Notes under the pieces: model-generated
What the model was told of the DNA's origin: nothing
Database searches by the model: none
Seen by the model: the letters and a program-made list of their open reading frames with translations, nothing else
In this document: positions 26,311 to 34,076 of the stretch, piece by piece
Layout: the number at the start of each line of letters is the position of its first letter
Position numbering within the stretch: the stretch's first letter is position 1
Program-made: the position numbers and the translations under genes
Source of the DNA: Flavobacteriales bacterium
GTDB lineage: Bacteria; Bacteroidota; Bacteroidia; Flavobacteriales_D; Crocinitomicaceae
DNA: 36,704 bases
Direction of reading: 5' to 3'
NCBI GenBank assembly: GCA_015665275.1
Contig: JADFAL010000115.1
Location: forward strand, 1 to 36,704

Positions 26311-26319
26311 AATTAACGT

Positions 26320-28962
26320 ATGAGAAAATGCCTTTTGCAGTGGAAGTTTTGGTTGGGATGTCTGACGACAATTCTCTTGTTGTCCGCGAATGCGCGGGCC
26401 CAATTTTCGCTTCCTAAAGCAAGATTCGTTGCCAGCGAAGCACAGCAATTCGGATTTGATGATTATCGCATTTCCCAATGGCGTGATAATTACGAGGTGC
26501 TCACGTTTAATGACTCATTAAAACAACCCATTCCTTATAAATCCATGCTGCGCGGCAGCGTAGATCATGTGAACCTTGTTTTAGACAAGTCTATTGACAC
26601 GCTTTCACAATTACGTTTTGAAATTGCCGATACCAATGTAGTATTGAATTTCACACGACTTAGTCGTGATACATTGGAACTAGAATTGCCCGCAACGGAT
26701 TCCAGCTATCTGCTAAAAGTGTATTACAAAGGTGAGTTGGAAACCGCCTTGAACGTAATCAATTTCGATGAACTTACCTACAAGGTAAAGGTGATTCCGC
26801 TCTCAGGGAAATTTGAAAACGACAGTTTGAGTCATTATCTCAATAGTGTTTATGCTCAAGCCGGAATCAGTTTGGACGTATCGTTTGAGAAACGCTACAA
26901 ATTGAACAGTGAAATTGACAGCATTTTTACCAACCCGAGTGTCAATCACGATCAGTATACCGAACAAATGATCGAGGTACGCGACGATTACTTTGATCAA
27001 TTCGGTAAGGATAAAGGAACGTATTACATGTTCATTGTTGCCGATTTTGTTTCGCCGGAATTTGAAGGCTATATGGTCAGGAACAAAGGGGTTGGTTTTG
27101 TAAAACGCACAGCGAAAGACCTTTACTATGAAATTGCGCACCAATTCGGATATGGGATCGGGCAATTCAACGATTTATGGAAGGAAGACGGACCATCTAA
27201 AGGAGCTACGCAAAACCTTATGGATCTTCAGGGCACGCATCTGACCTATGCGCAATGGATTATGATCCGTACCAATGGTGAAATGGTTTCCTTCTACGAC
27301 GATTTTGAGGATGTTCGTGCCAACAACGGAATTATCGCCTATTATCTTTGGGAGGAGAACAAAGACGGAACCATCAAGGTTAAAGGCGACAACCTCCTTG
27401 GAGCTGTTTCGCGTCCCTTTAAGCGAAATACTTATTCACTTTATTTAGACATTGATAACTTTCTGTTTTATCAATTATTCAATATTGGACCGTACTCTAT
27501 CTGTTTGTTACATATTCTGTCATTTTTGGTTATGGCTATAAGCTCCGTCTGGATTCGTAGAAGAGTTGTTCGGCGAGTAGGCTTCATTAAGAAAAGAAGG
27601 ATTTTCCGTTTTATTACGCGACTTACTAGTTTTGGCGCTCATGCCGCTCTTTTTTGGTTGTTGTTCTTAGCTGTCAACCAAGGATATTACATGTTCGAGG
27701 TTCACAACGGTAAGATTGATAGTTTGGAAGGAGAATCGCTATTCCGGACGAATCGTGAATTGTTCAAAAACCAAAACTTACGTCGACAGGCAGAAGATAA
27801 GATTGGATCTGAGGTCCTGATTAAAAAAAGCAACGGGGAGTGGTTTCTTGAGAAACGCAAACCCGTACTCTATTTTACGGTGCATGAAAAGAACGGGAAA
27901 CGAACGCTTCGTTTTCAGGAAGATTCGGAAACCCTGTATCTTCCAACGTTGAATTACAGGCGCACAGTTCAAACGCACTATTTCGTTTACAGATACTACG
28001 ACGAGAAGAACAAGTTGATAGAGGAACGCGTATTCAATCACCTGGGAAATAATATTTCCGACAAATTGGAGTTGGATGATCCGGCGGAGCGCATCGTACT
28101 ATTTGTGAACGGTTACAGGCCTACGTCTCTTGGTGGATCATTTGAAGACAATTTCCATGACCTTAGGGAAAAGGGATTGGAGTTCAGGAATTCATCTAAT
28201 GTGATTCATTCAGATGATCGCTACGAGTATTGGCGCCCATATCGAGAAATCGATTTAAAGTTCTCCAAACGATTGAATGCTACAGCTTCTTACTATGCAG
28301 ACGGGCACCATTCGGTAACAACTTCCAATCATGAGACTTTAATTGACTTTACGGAACATTCCTTGAAGTATCCCAAGCGGTGTCGAAATAAGAATCGTCA
28401 TGTCTGTAAACATCAGAAAAAGGGATGGAAATGGTTAGGGTTGGAGCGGAAAGTACCAACTTATGAAACGCAACCCTTGGAACCGAATAAGAAAGGATTT
28501 ATTGAGCGCAGAGATAACGGGAAAATTGCGGGAAGAAATCTTTTGCAATTATTGAATGAAATCCCGAGCAAATCGGATAATGATACTTTGTTTATCGTAG
28601 CGCACAGCATGGGGTATGCATATGCGCTTGGAATTATAGAAGAAATGCGTGGCAACATCAACTTTGGTGGATTCTATATCATTGCTGCGGAGAATGCTGA
28701 AACCGGCAAGGTGAGAGAAGACGAGTGGAAAGAGATTTGGCAATTTGGAAGTGATTTCGAAGCACACAAGAAATCAGCGCCTTGTCTTTTGGATGGAATC
28801 GCTCCTCAAACAAAAGCAGCAGGATTATCTCCTCGGAACCGAATCTATATTCCTGAGGAGTATTACAACCGAATGGGCTTTTTTGATTCACACTTTGTGG
28901 GCCATTACACATGGATTTTCGATATCCCGAAAGACGCACCAGGTTATATTGAGCAGAGGTAG
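26320..28962 (+). CDS. Pseudo-metallopeptidase / two-TM / lipase-like hydrolase fusion
   Basis: The 880-residue protein has four parts. Residues 1-28 are a signal peptide. Residues about 150-320 follow a Bacteroidota secreted metallopeptidase domain (YKVKVIPLSGKFENDSLSHY, later TQNLMDLQGTHLTYAQW), but where active members have an AHExGHG zinc motif this has AHQFGYG (273-279): the catalytic Glu is Gln and the second zinc His is Tyr, so it should be inactive. Two membrane helices (about 391-412 and 438-458) flank a very basic loop (RRRVVRRVGFIKKRR), placing both large domains outside the cytoplasm. Residues about 588-870 look like an alpha/beta hydrolase: strand with oxyanion-type loop RIVLFVNGYRP (591-601), nucleophile Ser763 in FIVAHSMGYA, and late His858/His862 in DSHFVGHYTW. 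A long insertion (about 640-735) may be a lid. Substrate unknown. Confidence 0.8.
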   Translation: MRKCLLQWKFWLGCLTTILLLSANARAQFSLPKARFVASEAQQFGFDDYRISQWRDNYEVLTFNDSLKQPIPYKSMLRGSVDHVNLVLDKSIDTLSQLRFEIADTNVVLNFTRLSRDTLELELPATDSSYLLKVYYKGELETALNVINFDELTYKVKVIPLSGKFENDSLSHYLNSVYAQAGISLDVSFEKRYKLNSEIDSIFTNPSVNHDQYTEQMIEVRDDYFDQFGKDKGTYYMFIVADFVSPEFEGYMVRNKGVGFVKRTAKDLYYEIAHQFGYGIGQFNDLWKEDGPSKGATQNLMDLQGTHLTYAQWIMIRTNGEMVSFYDDFEDVRANNGIIAYYLWEENKDGTIKVKGDNLLGAVSRPFKRNTYSLYLDIDNFLFYQLFNIGPYSICLLHILSFLVMAISSVWIRRRVVRRVGFIKKRRIFRFITRLTSFGAHAALFWLLFLAVNQGYYMFEVHNGKIDSLEGESLFRTNRELFKNQNLRRQAEDKIGSEVLIKKSNGEWFLEKRKPVLYFTVHEKNGKRTLRFQEDSETLYLPTLNYRRTVQTHYFVYRYYDEKNKLIEERVFNHLGNNISDKLELDDPAERIVLFVNGYRPTSLGGSFEDNFHDLREKGLEFRNSSNVIHSDDRYEYWRPYREIDLKFSKRLNATASYYADGHHSVTTSNHETLIDFTEHSLKYPKRCRNKNRHVCKHQKKGWKWLGLERKVPTYETQPLEPNKKGFIERRDNGKIAGRNLLQLLNEIPSKSDNDTLFIVAHSMGYAYALGIIEEMRGNINFGGFYIIAAENAETGKVREDEWKEIWQFGSDFEAHKKSAPCLLDGIAPQTKAAGLSPRNRIYIPEEYYNRMGFFDSHFVGHYTWIFDIPKDAPGYIEQR

Positions 28963-29098
28963 TAATGCAGGAATCGCTCCTGTAAGTCGAATCAATCCGT
29001 TCGTTCCAAATGTCCAACAGTCCACTTCGAGATTTCGATAAACTCAATCCAACGGAGCCTCAGTACACAATTCTATCGAAAGTCAAAAAGCAAAAAGT

Positions 29099-29509
29099 CT
29101 ACTTCACCTTCCTTAATACCAGTCGTGAAAATTCCCCAACGGACGCGTTATTTGTTTCCAATACCATTTTCCAAGGGGTTAACCGCACGATAGTGTATTC
29201 CCGATACTCGAACCCAAAACAATTTGAAACAGCCATTTCCAGTGTTGTTCCTCTGGTACTGATTCGATAAATCCCAGTGCTTAAATCGTCTGTTTCGAAA
29301 TTATGAACGGAGAAATCACAGAATTTATCTTGCCGCAATTTGCAAAATTCAAACTCGTAAATAACGTCAGGATCGGCGTTCCCAAATCCCTGTATTTCAG
29401 CATCTACAACATTCCATTTCCCGTCAATTCGATTTACTTTTCGTTGATTTTTACTACAGGCAGAGCCAATTAGGAGGAAAAGAATCAGAAAGGGTAAAAT
29501 TGTTTTCAT
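29099..29509 (-). CDS. Lipocalin-like lipoprotein
   Basis: The 136-residue lipoprotein has the signal peptide MKTILPFLILFLLIGSAC (Cys18). The mature part opens with IDGKWNVVDAEIQGFG, the G-x-W start of a lipocalin-like barrel, followed by short strands (IYEFEFCKL, FCDFSVHNF, GIYRISTRGTTLEMAV, EYTIVRLTPWKMVLE) as in the lipocalin-like small lipoproteins of Bacteroidota. Binding of a hydrophobic ligand is possible but not shown. The gene stands alone, divergent from metK. A TACTTTTTG sequence in its upstream region resembles the -7 box with one extra base. Confidence 0.8.
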   Translation of the reverse strand: MKTILPFLILFLLIGSACSKNQRKVNRIDGKWNVVDAEIQGFGNADPDVIYEFEFCKLRQDKFCDFSVHNFETDDLSTGIYRISTRGTTLEMAVSNCFGFEYREYTIVRLTPWKMVLETNNASVGEFSRLVLRKVK

Positions 29510-29592
29510 AAGATCGTTTTTAAGAAGACAACAAAAAGTATTCCGTACCCCTACTCATGCTTCAAAATCAGGTGCGATTAAGATTAAATTGT

Positions 29593-29600
29593 TACTTTCG
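29593..29600 (+). promoter_or_regulatory. Promoter candidate of metK
   Basis: TACTTTCG differs from TAnnTTTG by one base and lies 25 bases before the ATG at 29626. I see no SAM riboswitch in the 116 bases upstream. Confidence 0.4.
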
Positions 29601-29625
29601 CACTTCTAAAAGAAAATCGAATAAT

Positions 29626-30882
29626 ATGTCATATTTGTTTACTTCTGAGTCAGTTTCAGAAGGACATCCAGATAAAGTTTCAGATCAGATTTCTGATGCA
29701 TTGATTGATCATTTTATGGCCTTCGATCCAGAATCAAAAGTGGCTTGTGAAACTTTGGTTACCACAGGTCAGGTTGTATTGGCTGGAGAGGTAAAAACGA
29801 ACACGTACTTGGATGTTCAATCCATTGCGCGTGAAACGATCCGTCGAATCGGTTATACGAAATCAGAGTATATGTTTGACGCAAATTCTTGTGGAATTCT
29901 ATCTGCTATTCACGATCAATCTGAAGATATCAATCAAGGAGTTGAGCGCGATAATCCTGAAGATCAGGGAGCGGGAGACCAAGGAATGATGTTCGGATAT
30001 GCAACGCGTGAAACGGAGAATTACATGCCGTTGGCGCTAGATTTGGCACATAAGATTTTACAGGAAATGTCGGATATCCGTAACAACGAACCGTCAATCA
30101 TTCCTTACTTGCGTCCAGATGCGAAGTCACAGGTAACAATTGAGTATTCCGATGACAACGTGCCACAACGTATTGATACGATTGTAGTTTCAACACAGCA
30201 CGATGATTTCGCATCAGAAACGGCGATGTTGGACAAAATCAAGCATGACATTATAACACTTGTAATTCCCCGAGTTAAGGCAAAATTGACTCCGGAAATT
30301 CAGGCATTGTTCACAGATGATATCCAATACCATATCAACCCAACTGGAATTTTCGTAATCGGAGGTCCACACGGAGATACAGGATTGACAGGTCGTAAGA
30401 TTATTGTTGATACGTACGGTGGTAAAGGAGCACACGGTGGAGGAGCATTCTCAGGAAAAGATCCTTCTAAAGTAGACCGTTCTGCAGCGTACGCAACGCG
30501 TCACATTGCAAAGAACATGGTTGCAGCTGGATTGTGTGATGAGGTACTTGTTCAAGTTTCTTACGCGATTGGTGTAGCAAAACCTTGTGGATTGTTCATC
30601 GATACATACGGAACTTCGAAAGTAGATATGACAAATGGCGAAATGGCTGACAAGATTTCTGAAATCTTTGACATGCGTCCTTACTTCATCGAACAACGAT
30701 TGAAATTGCGTAACCCGATTTATTCGGAGACAGCGGCATACGGTCACATGGGGCGTAAGAACGAAGTTGTATCGAAAACGTTTACAGCACCAGACGGATC
30801 AACAGTAACCAAAGATGTTGAATTGTTTACTTGGGAAGCTTTGGACTACGTAGATAAGATCAAAGAGGCGTTCGGTTTGTAA
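29626..30882 (+). CDS. metK: S-adenosylmethionine synthetase
   Basis: MetK makes S-adenosylmethionine from methionine and ATP. The ATG at 29626 (418 residues) gives [17 protein letters not shown], the standard beginning; the frame extends upstream but that part overlaps the promoter. Signatures: [15 protein letters not shown] (11-25), [13 protein letters not shown] (about 119-131), and [19 protein letters not shown] (about 270-288) with the Lys/Asp of the active site. Length is somewhat above the 385-400 usual elsewhere. It stands alone with a strong terminator downstream. Confidence 0.98.
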   Translation: MSYLFTSESVSEGHPDKVSDQISDALIDHFMAFDPESKVACETLVTTGQVVLAGEVKTNTYLDVQSIARETIRRIGYTKSEYMFDANSCGILSAIHDQSEDINQGVERDNPEDQGAGDQGMMFGYATRETENYMPLALDLAHKILQEMSDIRNNEPSIIPYLRPDAKSQVTIEYSDDNVPQRIDTIVVSTQHDDFASETAMLDKIKHDIITLVIPRVKAKLTPEIQALFTDDIQYHINPTGIFVIGGPHGDTGLTGRKIIVDTYGGKGAHGGGAFSGKDPSKVDRSAAYATRHIAKNMVAAGLCDEVLVQVSYAIGVAKPCGLFIDTYGTSKVDMTNGEMADKISEIFDMRPYFIEQRLKLRNPIYSETAAYGHMGRKNEVVSKTFTAPDGSTVTKDVELFTWEALDYVDKIKEAFGL

Positions 30883-30910
30883 GAAAAACAGAACATCAAT
30901 AACTTTATAT

Positions 30911-30944
30911 AAACCCTGATGGCACTTAAGCATCAGGGTTTTTT
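30911..30944 (+). terminator. Terminator of metK
   Basis: The perfect 11-base stem AAACCCTGATG / CATCAGGGTTT (30911-30921 and 30931-30941) with a nine-base loop is followed by T to 30944. It starts 29 bases after the metK stop. Confidence 0.92.
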
Positions 30945-30991
30945 ATGCATTAGAAGTCCGAACTAATCAAGAAACTTGTAGCTTTACAAGC

Positions 30992-31963
30992 ATGAAGATT
31001 TTCAAATTCGCTTTCTTCATCTGTTTGCTCGGGATTGCCCACTGCGGGTATAGCCAAGATTCACCTAAGGTTGATATTAAGATTGACCGATTATTGGATG
31101 CTATCTATGAGTACCACTTCATGCCTAGAAAAATTGACGAGGCCTTTATCTAAGATTTTCAAGAACTTTTTTTTGAGGCAATTGATCCCGTAGAGATCAT
31201 TCTTACGGAAGAGGAGGTTGTAACCATTCGCAATATGTCTAACCAATTGGAAGGCACTTTCCGAATGGATGCAGCGGCATTTGTCGATTCAACTTATGCC
31301 ATTTGGTCAAAAGGGATTGAGCGAGCTCAAAGATTAGTTGCGAAGGCACAAGAAAATCCAATGAATTTTGATGTTCCGACCGACAGCGCCTTATTCAACA
31401 CTTTTGTTCTGGAACATCAGTTAGCTGAAAAAATTCAAGCGTACCAAAAATTGCAAACGCTTTCGGAAGCTGTTGATGCAATGGCAGATGCAGAGAATTA
31501 TAACGAACCAGAAGCATTCTTGGACTCTGCGCAAACAACTGTGCAAGAAGGAATCACCTTTTATTTTGAATCGCTTTCAGGCGACCGCGACTGGTTCGAT
31601 GAGGTTTTCTTGAATGCCTTAGCCAATACTTTTGATCCTCATACTGCTTATTTCAACAACTCGGAGTACGAAGACTTTAAAGAAGAACTTTCCAGCGAGC
31701 GAGAACGGTTCGGAATTAGTTATAAAAAGAACAACAATGGTGTTATCGAAATCTCCGCATTAATGCCAGGTAGTTCAGCTTGGTTGTCCGGTGAAATTCA
31801 TGTTGGTGACATTGTGATAGGAATAGATTTCGGTAATGAGAAGCACTCTTTGGAGGGAAAAGCACCAAAGGAATTAGGAGAGTTGTTTAAGGATAATGAT
31901 TCCAAGGAGATCATACTTACAGTTCGAACTTCGGAGGGTCCGACACCTCATCCATATCCCTAG
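30992..31963 (+). pseudogene. Broken carboxy-terminal processing protease (Prc/S41-like)
   Basis: The ATG at 30992 starts a signal peptide (MKIFKFAFFICLLGIAHCGYSQ) and the family-typical beginning IDRLLDAIYEYHFMPRKIDEAFI, which is cut by an in-frame TAA at 31151. The same frame continues at once with the next family element (DFQELFFEAIDP) and runs to 31963 with FNALANTFDPHTAYF-type sequence (here LNALANTFDPHTAYF) and a PDZ beginning (PGSSAWLSGEIHVGDIVIGID). It ends inside the PDZ domain (ILTVRTSEGPTPHPYP), so the S41 catalytic Ser/Lys domain is entirely missing. The stop codon and the 3' truncation together make a pseudogene. A short hairpin CTTGTA-GCTT-TACAAG (30975-30990) precedes the ATG. 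Confidence 0.82.
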
Positions 31964-32081
31964 TAAATACTGGTGTTCTAGCTATGGGTTATTCGAGGGT
32001 AACTCATAGGGTAACTGAACTCTGTAAAGCTTCAGCATAATGTTTACCACTAGAGGTTAAAGTTAACTGATAGTTTATTAA

Positions 32082-32101
32082 CTTGAAAGCATGCTTTCAA
32101 G
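32082..32101. promoter_or_regulatory. Perfect 20-bp palindrome upstream of the response regulator
   Basis: CTTGAAAGCATGCTTTCAAG is its own reverse complement with no spacer. Position, 30 bases before a micro-ORF and 108 before the response regulator ATG, fits an operator. It lies in an otherwise AT-rich stretch, and nothing in the flanks suggests an insertion sequence. Confidence 0.6.
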
Positions 32102-32131
32102 GAATTATTAAAACCTTAAAAAGTAAACAAA

Positions 32132-32185
32132 ATGGCAAGACCAGGAAGACCAAAGAAAAAGACAACCGGATTCACCAAAAATTGA
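32132..32185 (+). CDS. Micro-ORF with AT-hook-like peptide
   Basis: The 17-codon frame encodes MARPGRPKKKTTGFTKN. It begins with a GRP core flanked by basic residues, the AT-hook pattern, and stops 24 bases before the response regulator ATG. Preceding bases (AAAAAGTAAACAAA) are A-rich, as is common before Bacteroidota starts. It may be a real leader peptide, a small DNA-binding peptide, or the truncated beginning of a longer gene. Confidence 0.35.
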   Translation: MARPGRPKKKTTGFTKN

Positions 32186-32209
32186 GATCAAAACGCCCGT
32201 AATCGCACT

Positions 32210-32863
32210 ATGAGCAAAAGCATTCGAATCGCCATAGCTGAAGATCATGATTTAATGCGACAAGGACTTGTTTCCTTGTTGGATGCAGAGGAGAATATTA
32301 GTGTTCTCTTTGATGTAGAGAATGGTGCAAGACTCTTCGATGAATTAAAGAAAAAGAAGGTAGACGTGATCTTGTTAGATCTCGAAATGCCTGTCTTAAA
32401 CGGTCATCAAGCCTTAAAAATCCTTTCTTCCCGATATCCTGAGATCTCAGTGCTTGTTGTAAGTATGCATTATTCTGATGGTTTTATTTCAGAGAGTATT
32501 GCGGCTGGAGCAAAAGGTTTTCTGCCCAAAAATTGTGATATCGATAAGGTCGTAGATGCCATTTACGCAGTACAAGAGCAGGGGTATTATTTCGATGATA
32601 AAATCTCTAAGGCCTTACTGAACCGGATTATGAGTAATGAGACTCAGAAGAACAACTTTAGTCAGGATCCACTTACGAGTAGAGAACATCAAATAGTAGA
32701 ATTGGTTTGTTCTGGTAAAACAAATAAAGAGATTGCCAATCTGCTATGTTTGAGTGTTCGAACAGTAGAGGTGCATCGAAATACGATCAACAAGAAAACC
32801 AACACAAAGAATATTGCCAGTTTGGTAACGTACGCCATTAAAAACGGACTGTACACAGTCTAG
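32210..32863 (+). CDS. LuxR/NarL-type response regulator (orphan)
   Basis: The 217-residue protein has a receiver domain (about 1-125) and a C-terminal LuxR helix-turn-helix (about 150-215). The receiver has the acidic pair Glu11/Asp12, phospho-acceptor Asp57 (VILLDLEMP), Ser85 (VVSMHY) and Lys107 (KGFLPKN). The output domain reads LTSREHQIVELVCSGKTNKEIA and LSVRTVEVHRNTINKKTNTK. It should be activated by a histidine kinase, but none is nearby. Its stop overlaps that of the convergent radical SAM gene in the palindrome CTAG. Confidence 0.95.
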   Translation: MSKSIRIAIAEDHDLMRQGLVSLLDAEENISVLFDVENGARLFDELKKKKVDVILLDLEMPVLNGHQALKILSSRYPEISVLVVSMHYSDGFISESIAAGAKGFLPKNCDIDKVVDAIYAVQEQGYYFDDKISKALLNRIMSNETQKNNFSQDPLTSREHQIVELVCSGKTNKEIANLLCLSVRTVEVHRNTINKKTNTKNIASLVTYAIKNGLYTV

Positions 32864-33810
32864 GCCCACACTTTCGTTCCTTCTGAACAATTCTGACAGA
32901 TATCAATCTGCTCCCGATGATTTAGAACAGCATTTCTGAACGCACGGTATTGCGGATGACGCCAAATTTCTTCGAAAGAACTTGTCTTCAAATCGCCAAG
33001 AACGTGCTTTGCGTCTTTATCAAAACAGCACGGAACTACTTGTCCATCCCAAGTGAAAACTGAAGAAGACCACATACGCCAGCAATGATTCCCCAATGCA
33101 TATTTCAGTTTGTAAGTCCCATTCGATTGTAATTTGTACCGACTGTATTTTTCGTTTTCTGGCATTAGCGGATTGCCATTTTTGTAATCATACAATTGAG
33201 CTGTTTTGATGCGCACTTCATCAATATTCATCTTCTTTCCAAGCTTGAAAACTTCAGGGATTTCATGTTCATTCTGCTTTACCGCCAAGAACTGGAAGAT
33301 CAAATGAGGAGTATGGGAATTCAATTCTTTCTTGGCAGCCAATAAATGTTCGGTTCCTTCAATTACCTTCTCTAACTTCCCATGCACGCGATAATTCTCG
33401 TACGTTGCTTGGGTCAATCCATCAATAGAAATAATGAGTCGGTCTAAGCCAGATGCAACGATCTCTCGCGCCTTTTCTTTTGTTATGAAATGAGCGTTGG
33501 TAGATGTAGCGGTATAAATGCAACGTTTTTTAGCGGCTTTGATCAAGTCTAGAAAGTGTGGATGCAAGAAAGGCTCTCCCTGAAAATAGTAGTTAATGTA
33601 GAAAACAGATTTCTTTGTCTGATCTAGCATCGTCTCGTGCAAATCTTGTTGGATTTTCCCCGTTGGACGTGTAAATTGTTTCAATCCGCTGGGACATTCT
33701 GGACAACCCAAATTGCACGCAGTTGTCGGTTCAATGCTCAAAGAAAATGGCAATCCACGATGCTTGGATTTTTTTCTAATTCGAGAGTTCCAATAGCTAA
33801 AATAAAGCAC
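32860..33810 (-). CDS. Radical SAM protein with SPASM domain
   Basis: The 316-residue reading from GTG at 33810 has the radical SAM motif CNLGCPEC (Cys32, Cys36, Cys39), FQGEPFLHP, a TATSTNAH segment, and IISIDG. The C-terminal SPASM-like region has CWRMW, VVPCCFDKD and IDICQNCSEGTKVWA. This family is seen in Bacteroidota and often lies near lipopolysaccharide or polysaccharide genes; the reaction is not known. The frame stays open and family-like for more than 20 codons upstream of the GTG (NIVKHLSFFRIWNVFVLYFS) with no ATG, GTG or TTG, so the true start may be an ATT/ATC codon or lost. Confidence 0.9.
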   Translation of the reverse strand: MLYFSYWNSRIRKKSKHRGLPFSLSIEPTTACNLGCPECPSGLKQFTRPTGKIQQDLHETMLDQTKKSVFYINYYFQGEPFLHPHFLDLIKAAKKRCIYTATSTNAHFITKEKAREIVASGLDRLIISIDGLTQATYENYRVHGKLEKVIEGTEHLLAAKKELNSHTPHLIFQFLAVKQNEHEIPEVFKLGKKMNIDEVRIKTAQLYDYKNGNPLMPENEKYSRYKLQSNGTYKLKYALGNHCWRMWSSSVFTWDGQVVPCCFDKDAKHVLGDLKTSSFEEIWRHPQYRAFRNAVLNHREQIDICQNCSEGTKVWA

Positions 33811-33945
33811 AAATACATTCCAAATCCGGAAGAAGGAGAGATGCTTTACAATATTGATATTGTCACGAGTAGTTGCGATGGAGTAAAGTTACGGATTATT
33901 GGATAGACAGTATAGACTCGACAGATTAGACATAACAGCCATACA

Positions 33946-33956
33946 GGCACTCGAAG
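33946..33956. repeat. Half-site of the CTTCGAG repeat family
   Basis: GGCACTCGAAG matches the right arm of the inverted repeat at 12139-12153 (CTGAGGCACTCGAAG) over 11 bases, with no partner arm nearby. Related sequence also occurs around 29023-29074 (CACTTCGAG ... CCTCAGT). The rest of 33811-34076 has no gene; a 16-base palindrome ACAATAT-TG-ATATTGT lies at 33848-33863. Confidence 0.4.
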
Positions 33957-34076
33957 TGGACGGATGTATTGATTATGCTGGTTACGTTGTATGAGTTGCA
34001 CTAATTCACGTTGGATTGAACGAGCCCCTCAGCGCATTTTACGTTCTCACTTTATCTAATTCATCTAAAAGTACAA

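Noticed and set aside
26105-26311. A 68-codon frame between the receptor terminator and the fusion-protein gene, starting at GTG.
   Set aside because: No recognisable domain or ribosome binding site; it runs over the promoter box of the next gene, and composition is not convincing. Probably chance.
29510-29625. A possible SAM riboswitch upstream of metK.
   Set aside because: No stem or conserved core could be seen; the region is short and AT-rich.
31982-32009. A ten-base hairpin (CTATGGGTTA / TAACTCATAG) with repeated GGGTAACT after the protease relic.
   Set aside because: One G-T pair, no T run and no link to a gene; not enough to call a terminator or site.
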